Assembly (NCBI GenBank): GCA_021443545.1
Contig: JABUTU010000102.1
Location: forward strand, 1 to 38,247
DNA length: 38,247 bases
Source: Marinilabiliaceae bacterium
Lineage (GTDB): Bacteria > Bacteroidota > Bacteroidia > Bacteroidales > Marinilabiliaceae
Direction of reading: 5' to 3'
A model generated the notes under the pieces. The model was not told the DNA's origin and did no database searches. It worked only from the letters and a program-made list of their open reading frames with translations. The position numbers and the translations under genes were made by a program. Of this stretch, positions 16,103 to 22,606 are shown one piece after another (position 1 is the stretch's first letter; each line of letters starts with the position of its first letter).

Positions 16103-18871
16103 ATGTTGAAGCAAGTAGCTATGTTTACCAATCAATGTTTGAAAGCAGGAGAGGGAGTGCCTTCTCTTGTGGGTGCGATTGTTTCAATTCTGGCATTGCT
16201 CACATTGGGAGGTTGTGAGGAGCGAATCACAGAAAAGCGGTCACAGAGATTTTACGAAGAGCGTTTCTCATGGGAGGCGTTATCTACAGATAATGCTGAC
16301 ACGTTGTACGAAAGGGCATATCAGAACTTTGCGGTTACGAGCAATGATCCAACTGCGCTTGGTGCTGTCTGGCAAGACTCTAATATAAAGAATGGAGCCG
16401 CTGAGACGACAAGTTTTATTCGGTCACTTTTCACTCTGAATGAAATGCCAACGGATGAGCTACTATGTGCATGGGACGATGGGGGGATAGCTAAGCTTAA
16501 CTTGAATCAATGGGACGAAGTTGAGGGAAACCTTAAGGTGTCGGAGGGCCTCTATCTTAGACTTCTGACAGGTGTGATGCTATGTAATAAATATATTCAT
16601 CTATATGGCAGTGTAGAGCCTATTAAGAAAGCAGAAATGCGTTTTTTGCGGGCATTGAATTACTATTATCTGTTGGATATATTTAAGCGAGCGCCAATAT
16701 TCCGGTCGTACTTAGAGGATGAGGTGATTATCTCGGATTCATATGAGTTATACTCGTTCATATATGATGAGTTGTCAAGTATTTTGCCAATATTGCCAGA
16801 AGGTAAAGTGTGTTTTGATTATGATGAAAGGTATGGAAAGGCAAATAGGTCGGCAGTACAGCTCTTAATGGCAAGACTATGTCTTAACTCGGAGGTCTAT
16901 ACAGGAGAGCCACGGTGGAAGGAGGCTGCAAATTTGGCATCCATATTGATGAAAGGGCCTTATCGGTTATGTACAACAGGAATTAGCAGAAACGGATTTG
17001 AATACGATTGGAGTGCTTATCAGTTGCTGTTTGTAGCAGATAATGGAGTCAATGGAGCTCAGGAGGAATTTATCTTTCCTATAAAATACGACAGTGATAT
17101 TTCTGCTGATTGGAATGGTACGACATATATAGTGGCTTCGGCTTCTGCTTCCACTTCCACTTCTGAAAATGCCCTGGTTGACTTCTTAGAGGGCTTGGGA
17201 ATTAAAGATGCCTGGGTGGGTAACAGGGCCATGCCGAGCCTTGTTATGAAATTTCTACCACAGGCTGAAAATGTAGATTGTAGTGTGGATTCATTAGTGC
17301 TGTTAGCTCAGGATGACAGGGCACTCTTCCTAAGCAAAAACAGACGATTGAGTTGTACGGATAGACAAGTGTTTGAGGATGGATTTAGTGTGATGAAATT
17401 CTGTAATCTGTATAGTTCGCAACCACAGCCAGCTGAGCTTCCGACTATGGCAAGTATTGATTTCCCGTTGATGCGTCTTGGAGAAGCCTATTTGACATAT
17501 GCTGAGGCTATGTGGCGTATGGGGAATGATAAAGAGGCTCTCAGTGCTATTAACGTTTTACGTCAGAGGGCGCATGCCTCTCCTTTGGAAATTATAGATA
17601 AAGATGGTGAAGTAATATTGGATGAGTGGTCGAGAGAGTTCTATTTTGAGGGACGCCGGCGCACTGATTTAATACGTTTTGGACGGTTTGGCGGACAGAA
17701 CGATTATACTTGGCAATGGCAAGGAGGAAATATTTTGGGAAAACCATTTTCGGCAAGACTGAATTACTATACCCTGCCTATCGATTCATTGATAGGTAGT
17801 GAGAGCCCAAAGGAGTACGATGCGATGTATTACCTTGTGGGTGATGGTATTGGAGATGGAACGTGGAGAACAAGCGGAGGCAATAATATCGGGGTTGCTA
17901 TAGTACCTATGTCGTCTCCTGTAGGTGGATTGCTTAGATATACAGACTATTTCACAAAAGAGTCGGCATTCAAGTTGTTTAGGGATTTCGATTCGTGGGA
18001 TGAACAATATGGATTAGGAGACTACAACGAGGTGAAGCATAATGATGCTGGTTCTGACCATTTTAGGGTTGAATCAGAAGGCCTCTACTCTATAGTGCTG
18101 GATACAAAGAGAGAGACAGTTAGGATTGAGCCTGTTGAAGAAGAGGTGGAAAGCTACGAATCATTGCAGCTTACAGCTAATCGAGGCAAGGTTAGCATGA
18201 GACGCTATTCTGAGGGGAATAAAAAGACGCATGTCTGGCTTGCTGATATTGATGCTTGTGGAGGGGAGATTGTTATTTCGATAGGTGAAGCAAAAAGTCA
18301 TGGGAATTCATTTGATATGAGGGGAACGAAGTGTCATGGACTCCTCTCCCATATTGATGATAAGGGGCGTATTGTTGTTACGCCTAATGAGGGAGCACAG
18401 AAGGTCAGGGTTATCTATAACGACATAGATAAGGCTTTATACACATTTGCTGTTGAGCAAGAAATGCCAAAAGGCTATCTTCTTGCTTCCGATGTCGAAA
18501 TGACGCTGTCATTGTCTGGTGAAACAGTTTCAGAAGAGGGAGGTGAATATTATGTATTAGACTATGCCTATTCATTGCCTAAACTTGCAAAGATGAGCGA
18601 TTTGAAGTTGGGGTTGGCTGAGGTTGATGGGGTTCTTCCAAAGGTCTTCTTCTCAGACTTTGAGGATAGGAATGGTAAGTTGTATGTTCATAAGTCGCAA
18701 ACGGAGTGGGCTTCTACTATGATAGGGTCAGAGCTAACGCATTTTGTCGTAGAGTTAGATTTTCAAATGTACGGTGAGTTGTGGAAGAGTGTAGCGTTGT
18801 CGGAGAGTGTTTTCCTCGAGCGGGGAGGAGATGAACCGCTTAGGGCTAAGCTAAAAAGAATGAATCAATAA
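16103..18871 (+). CDS. SusD/RagB-family lipoprotein with SusE/F-like C-terminal extension
   Basis: This 922-residue protein has a lipoprotein signal with lipobox LGGC, cysteine at residue 38. The SusD region (about 40-560) shows RFLRALNYYYLLDIFKRAP, ANRSAVQLLMARLCLNSEVYTG, YLTYAEAMWRMGN..EALSAINVLRQRA and WSREFYFEGRRRTDLIRFGRF, all typical. SusD lipoproteins cap SusC transporters and bind glycans. Instead of stopping near 550 residues, it continues into a module like SusE/SusF starch-binding domains (about 576-675: YYLVGDGIGDGTW..., TDYFTKESAFKLF, ending VLDTKRETVRIEP) and a further beta-rich region to the end. A SASASTSTS run lies near residue 346. No SusC gene is adjacent, which is unusual. 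Expression control is unclear. Confidence 0.83.
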   Translation: MLKQVAMFTNQCLKAGEGVPSLVGAIVSILALLTLGGCEERITEKRSQRFYEERFSWEALSTDNADTLYERAYQNFAVTSNDPTALGAVWQDSNIKNGAAETTSFIRSLFTLNEMPTDELLCAWDDGGIAKLNLNQWDEVEGNLKVSEGLYLRLLTGVMLCNKYIHLYGSVEPIKKAEMRFLRALNYYYLLDIFKRAPIFRSYLEDEVIISDSYELYSFIYDELSSILPILPEGKVCFDYDERYGKANRSAVQLLMARLCLNSEVYTGEPRWKEAANLASILMKGPYRLCTTGISRNGFEYDWSAYQLLFVADNGVNGAQEEFIFPIKYDSDISADWNGTTYIVASASASTSTSENALVDFLEGLGIKDAWVGNRAMPSLVMKFLPQAENVDCSVDSLVLLAQDDRALFLSKNRRLSCTDRQVFEDGFSVMKFCNLYSSQPQPAELPTMASIDFPLMRLGEAYLTYAEAMWRMGNDKEALSAINVLRQRAHASPLEIIDKDGEVILDEWSREFYFEGRRRTDLIRFGRFGGQNDYTWQWQGGNILGKPFSARLNYYTLPIDSLIGSESPKEYDAMYYLVGDGIGDGTWRTSGGNNIGVAIVPMSSPVGGLLRYTDYFTKESAFKLFRDFDSWDEQYGLGDYNEVKHNDAGSDHFRVESEGLYSIVLDTKRETVRIEPVEEEVESYESLQLTANRGKVSMRRYSEGNKKTHVWLADIDACGGEIVISIGEAKSHGNSFDMRGTKCHGLLSHIDDKGRIVVTPNEGAQKVRVIYNDIDKALYTFAVEQEMPKGYLLASDVEMTLSLSGETVSEEGGEYYVLDYAYSLPKLAKMSDLKLGLAEVDGVLPKVFFSDFEDRNGKLYVHKSQTEWASTMIGSELTHFVVELDFQMYGELWKSVALSESVFLERGGDEPLRAKLKRMNQ

Positions 18872-19014
18872 ATCGTACTTGTCATAACTCCTGAATTTGT
18901 TAAGAAATAGAGATTTAATAAAGACCACCTAAAAAAATAACATATTCTAAAATTTGCAGTACGTGTTGAAGTGTTCATAGTTGTCTTCTTTATGTGGTTC
19001 AAACTGAATTAAAG
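18872..19014. other. AT-rich spacer before the aminotransferase-like gene
   Basis: No gene or convincing terminator is seen. TAAAATTTGC near 18948-18957 resembles a -7 box with one extra base and lies about 60 bases before the ATG at 19015, so a promoter here is possible but weak. Confidence 0.25.
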
Positions 19015-19641
19015 ATGACGACGATAGATGTAAGACCTTTCACTTCCGTGTTTAGTGGTTTAGTAGAAAATGGAGAGTCTCCTGAGTATTTCTATCTGAC
19101 TGGCTATGAAGGTATATGTGTTAAGACAGATAGACTTCAGGTGTGTAAGTCTGTCATCTCGTCAGTTGTCCCAATCGATTCGGAACTATTGCTTATCGGA
19201 GATAATGATGCGTGCGAGTCGTGGCGTGATTTGTGTGCATGTTTGGATATAAATGTTACTCTTCTTGATGGAGATGCAGTGGAATTGACTGACATAGAGT
19301 CGGTTTTGAAGGCGAATTTGCGAATAAGTCACGTGATGTGTACAGGGCGCAGAGGAAGAAGAGATTTGGAAGAGATTGGCAGACTGGCACACCGTATGCA
19401 TCGCTCTTTCGTCGTTGAGGTTGAAGAGAATGAGGTATTGCGTCTTAGAGATGTTGAGGAGTTGAGTATCGATTTTCTTATCAGTAGCCCTAAGGATGAC
19501 AGAGATGTTTCATTAATCGTGGCGAAGAGAGCAAAACTGGTTCAGACAGAAGGGAATGCGCGAAGTTCGCAGTACGACATCTATGCAATGTGGCAACAAG
19601 AGGTCGGTATGCGCAGTTCGACATTGCTCCCAATGTATTAA
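19015..19641 (+). CDS. Shortened, degenerate class V aminotransferase-like protein (PhnW-like)
   Basis: This 208-residue protein aligns by eye with the middle of 2-aminoethylphosphonate-pyruvate transaminase: ISSVVPIDSELLLIGDN (large-domain strand), ISHVM, EIGRLAHRMHRSFVVEVEE, then VEELSIDFLISSPK and LIVAKRAKL followed by GNARSSQYDIYAMWQQ. Family members have about 360 residues. Here the N-terminal cofactor loop is contracted and the C-terminal small domain is missing. The ETTTG phosphate/substrate segment has become GRRGRR, the PLP-pyridine aspartate (VDA) reads VEV, and about four residues are lost after the candidate lysine in SSPK. Catalysis is therefore doubtful. I prefer the ATG at 19015 over a GTG at 18994. 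The frame is intact and codon use looks like the neighbours, so it may be a retained pseudoenzyme. It precedes the CoA ligase. Confidence 0.6.
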   Translation: MTTIDVRPFTSVFSGLVENGESPEYFYLTGYEGICVKTDRLQVCKSVISSVVPIDSELLLIGDNDACESWRDLCACLDINVTLLDGDAVELTDIESVLKANLRISHVMCTGRRGRRDLEEIGRLAHRMHRSFVVEVEENEVLRLRDVEELSIDFLISSPKDDRDVSLIVAKRAKLVQTEGNARSSQYDIYAMWQQEVGMRSSTLLPMY

Positions 19642-19706
19642 TGATTGGTCAATGGTAGCATAAGCAACTGGGCAATTTGTTGTTTTGTAGTTAGAATAGA
19701 GGATAA

Positions 19707-19737
19707 TTTTTTACTGCACTATATTTTTATATCTTTG
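19707..19737 (+). promoter_or_regulatory. Candidate promoter for the CoA ligase gene
   Basis: TTTT at 19707-19710 is followed after 19 bases by TATCTTTG at 19730-19737, an exact TAnnTTTG box. The start codon at 19760 is 22 bases further on. This suggests the ligase and the gene behind it can be transcribed separately from the aminotransferase-like gene. Confidence 0.5.
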
Positions 19738-19759
19738 TTCCCGATATAAGAGTTTAGTT

Positions 19760-21055
19760 ATGCAGAGAAATCCAAATATTCAATATTGTTCCAAAGAGGA
19801 AATACGTCAGTTTCAGAATGAGAAACTGCGTGAAACCATAGCCTATCTTGCAAATAAATCTCCTTACTACAAGCGTTTATTCAGAGAGTGTGGCGTTGTA
19901 CCATCAGAGATAAGATGTGTGGAGGATTTAGTAAAACTTCCAGTTACTACAAAGTCTGACCTTCAAAGGTATAATGATGATTTTCTTTGTGTCTCAGAGA
20001 GAGATGTTATAGATATAGTTACGACATCTGGTTCTACAGGAGACCCTGTGACTATCAAGCTTACGGAGGGCGATTTAGACCGTCTTGCTTATAATGAGTA
20101 TCTGTCGTTCAACACCGCTGGTTGTTCAAAAGATGACATAATGCAATTGATGACGACCTTGGATCGTCGTTTTATGGCTGGTATGGCCTATTTTTTGGGA
20201 GCCAGAGAACTTGGAATGGGAGTCTCGAGAGTTGGCAATGGTATACCCGAGTTACAGTGGGATACGATACAGAGGATTCATTCCACCTGTGGTATGGTGA
20301 TACCATCTTTTGTAATGAAGCTGATAGACTTTGCAGAGGCGCGTGGAATTGATTACAGGGCATCATCAATAAAGAAGTTTGTATGCATAGGCGAGGCATT
20401 GCGTACTCCAAAAGGTGAATATACAGCATTGGGACAGCAAATACTTCAACGCTGGCCTGAGATTTCCCTATATGGAACTTATGCTTCAACAGAGATGCAG
20501 GCATCATTTACAGATTGCAAATGTTTTGCTGGAGGACATGTGCCAGTTGAATTGATAATTGTTGAGTTCCTCGACGATTCCAACCAGCCTGTTGGACCAA
20601 ATGAGCCTGGTGAGGTGGTTATAACAAGTATAGGCGTAGAAGGAATGCCCTTGTTGAGGTTCAAGACAGGAGATATAGTTTATCATACAGATGAGCCATG
20701 CACATGTGGCCGTAATACAATGCGATTATCTTCAGTGATAGGACGTAAGAATCAGATGATAAAATATAAGGGTACCACTGTTTATCCACCGGTCCTTTTT
20801 GATATACTGGATAATCTTAGGGGTGTTGAGAATTACGTTGTGGAGGTCTCTACAAATAATCTTGGTACCGACGATATTAGAGTGCGTATTGGAACACGAC
20901 AGCCGAGTGAGGCTTTTGAAAAACAGATAAAGGATTTGTTTAGGGCTAAGGTTAGAGTGGCTCCCTCTGTATCTTTTGAGACCGTTGAGGCTGTCAACGC
21001 AGTGCAATTTCCAGCAATGAGTCGTAAGCCAGTTAAATTCCTTGATTTGAGATAA
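19760..21055 (+). CDS. paaK: Phenylacetate-CoA ligase family protein (AMP-forming)
   Basis: This 431-residue adenylate-forming enzyme of the PaaK family activates an aryl or other carboxylic acid with ATP and transfers it to CoA. The P-loop TTSGSTGDPVTIKLT is intact, as are YGTYASTE, the GEVVITSIGVEGMPLLRFKTGD stretch, the cysteine motif CTCGRNT and the C-terminal hinge GRKNQMIKYKGTTVYPP. Length matches PaaK. In Bacteroidales I recall it often beside indolepyruvate ferredoxin oxidoreductase genes, which are not here. Instead it lies between two enzyme-like proteins with degraded motifs. Its stop shares a base with the start of the next gene (TAATG), implying coupled translation. The true substrate is unknown. 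Confidence 0.88.
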   Translation: MQRNPNIQYCSKEEIRQFQNEKLRETIAYLANKSPYYKRLFRECGVVPSEIRCVEDLVKLPVTTKSDLQRYNDDFLCVSERDVIDIVTTSGSTGDPVTIKLTEGDLDRLAYNEYLSFNTAGCSKDDIMQLMTTLDRRFMAGMAYFLGARELGMGVSRVGNGIPELQWDTIQRIHSTCGMVIPSFVMKLIDFAEARGIDYRASSIKKFVCIGEALRTPKGEYTALGQQILQRWPEISLYGTYASTEMQASFTDCKCFAGGHVPVELIIVEFLDDSNQPVGPNEPGEVVITSIGVEGMPLLRFKTGDIVYHTDEPCTCGRNTMRLSSVIGRKNQMIKYKGTTVYPPVLFDILDNLRGVENYVVEVSTNNLGTDDIRVRIGTRQPSEAFEKQIKDLFRAKVRVAPSVSFETVEAVNAVQFPAMSRKPVKFLDLR

Positions 21056-21804
21056 TGGTAATAGAGGAGTTTAAATCTCAAGTTCTGAACGACTATAAAT
21101 TGGCATATGTAGGCTCTTTAATAAGTAAGGAGTGCGTAAATGTTGATTGTAGTGGTTTCGATGTCGCACAGGTCGCTATGTCTAAGTTTGTACAACCCAT
21201 GGACAGGCATCTTTGCAGAGATGTGGATGTGACATATTCCTTAGCCTCAGGAGAGAGTGATGTCAGACGTTTGTTGAGTCAGCTTAAGAAGGCAAATTCA
21301 GTCTGTTCAGATTTCACAGATGTTTCTCTTAAGTTGGCCAAAGCTATGGCAAAAGGAAGGGATGTGAAGCAGAATACGTATGGGATTATTGTAACAACAT
21401 TGTATGGGGAGGATTTTCTTGCAGGTGAATCGTTGCATCTGTTGCTTTCATCATGTCGTGAAAGACTGCCGTTGTCGATGGTAGTCTGGAACAATCTAAG
21501 CGATATGAAGAATGTGGCAATGTTGAAGGTTTTTTCAGGATTTTCGCAGATGCGTAGAGGAGATAAAACTTTAAATATGCAATCTGTCAAGTCAACAGAT
21601 TATCCTGCTTTGTGTCGGACTTTTGAGCAGCAGTTTGAACTGACAAGAAATAGCGGAGTGCCATCGATAACCTTTGTTGAGAAGGCAGGAGATGATATTG
21701 TGAGTTTTGCCTCGTGGATGAATGAAAAAAAAATAGCGGAACCTGGAGTATTCAAAGCTGTTGAGGAGGCATGCCAGGAGGCTGTTAGCTCTCAGAAAGA
21801 ATAG
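21055..21804 (+). CDS. Degenerate 2-oxoacid dehydrogenase E1 alpha-like protein
   Basis: This 249-residue protein matches, segment by segment, the alpha part of Bacteroidota branched-chain/2-oxoacid dehydrogenase E1. VLNDYKLAYV aligns with the N-terminal helix, DVAQVAMSKF with the PQLAMAK helix, and CRDVDVTYSLASGE with the YYRDQT region. RERLPLSMVVWNN aligns with the VPMVMSVWDD strand, VKSTDYPALCRTFEQ with VKGWDYxxL, and SWMNEKKIAEPGVFKAVEEA with the REWM...GIATEEEL tail. The thiamine-pyrophosphate motif (GDASTSEG in active enzymes) is replaced by LYGEDFLAGES, and the E1 beta half and much of the middle are absent. It is therefore unlikely to bind the cofactor normally. The frame is intact and coupled to the ligase gene. 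Confidence 0.55.
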   Translation: MVIEEFKSQVLNDYKLAYVGSLISKECVNVDCSGFDVAQVAMSKFVQPMDRHLCRDVDVTYSLASGESDVRRLLSQLKKANSVCSDFTDVSLKLAKAMAKGRDVKQNTYGIIVTTLYGEDFLAGESLHLLLSSCRERLPLSMVVWNNLSDMKNVAMLKVFSGFSQMRRGDKTLNMQSVKSTDYPALCRTFEQQFELTRNSGVPSITFVEKAGDDIVSFASWMNEKKIAEPGVFKAVEEACQEAVSSQKE

Positions 21805-21816
21805 ACAAGGGGGCTT

Positions 21817-22545
21817 ATGTCGAATGTGGTAACGAGAGCGATTGTATTGTCGTCTATTAAGTATGGCGAGAGTTCACTTATTGTACAATTGTTCACCGAG
21901 AATTATGGGCGACAGAGTTTTATTTTGAGCAGTAAGAAAGGGGTCAGGATACATCAGGGTCACATCTCATTGATGCCACTTTCGATTGTGGAGGTAGTTA
22001 TTGTAGATAACCAACATACTACATTGCGAAGAATTAAAGATGTACAGCCAACATATGTATTCAAGTTTATCCCTTTTGATTTGATAAGACGTTCGATAAC
22101 GCTGTTTCTTGGTGAGTTATTCTATAGGTCGCTTCAAGAGAATGTGCCTGATCGCGGAGTATTTGAATTCGTGACTCACGTTATAGAGGCTCTGGATGGA
22201 GGAGTGGATGAAGGATTGCCGAATTTTCATCTTTATGTAATGTATAATCTTGTGAGGGTGCTTGGAGTAGCGCCCGACGTGTCAAATGGTAGTGAGAAGT
22301 ACTTTGATTTGAGGGCTGGTAGTTATTCTGATATTATGCCATCGCATGTAGATTTCTTTATGGGGTATGATCTCGAACTTTGGAGAGGGGTAGAGAAATT
22401 AACGATAGAATCATTGAGAGAGTTTACACCCACTTCAGACGAACGACAGCGTATTCTGGAGATGCTGGAGAAGTATTATAGTTGTCATATACCCCAGTTT
22501 CAACCGCTAAAATCAAGAGAAGTATTGAAAATCGTGCTCAGATAG
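21817..22545 (+). CDS. recO: DNA repair protein RecO
   Basis: This 242-residue RecO would help RecR load RecA on SSB-coated single-stranded DNA in gap repair. The N-terminal OB-fold begins TRAIVLSSIKYGESSLIVQLFTENYGRQSFI, the family signature, followed by SLMPLSIVEVVI and the helical region (FFMGYDLELWRGV). No zinc-finger cysteines are seen, as in many Bacteroidota RecO. An AAGGGGG stretch lies shortly before the start. It follows the E1-like gene by 12 bases, perhaps in one transcript. Confidence 0.92.
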   Translation: MSNVVTRAIVLSSIKYGESSLIVQLFTENYGRQSFILSSKKGVRIHQGHISLMPLSIVEVVIVDNQHTTLRRIKDVQPTYVFKFIPFDLIRRSITLFLGELFYRSLQENVPDRGVFEFVTHVIEALDGGVDEGLPNFHLYVMYNLVRVLGVAPDVSNGSEKYFDLRAGSYSDIMPSHVDFFMGYDLELWRGVEKLTIESLREFTPTSDERQRILEMLEKYYSCHIPQFQPLKSREVLKIVLR

Positions 22546-22552
22546 AAAACAA

Positions 22553-22584
22553 TTTGTACAAGAGAGAAATAATGCGTAATATTG
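22553..22584 (+). promoter_or_regulatory. Candidate promoter for the TPR-SpoIIE gene
   Basis: TTTG at 22553-22556 is followed after 20 bases by TAATATTG at 22577-22584, one mismatch from TAnnTTTG, then CAC. RNA would start near 22590, shortly before the GTG at 22607. Confidence 0.45.
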
Positions 22585-22606
22585 CACAATAAAAAGAATT
22601 CTGCTC

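Noticed and set aside
19328-19342. Second CACGTG core in the aminotransferase-like gene
   Set aside because: Arms do not match parS; coding sequence explains it.
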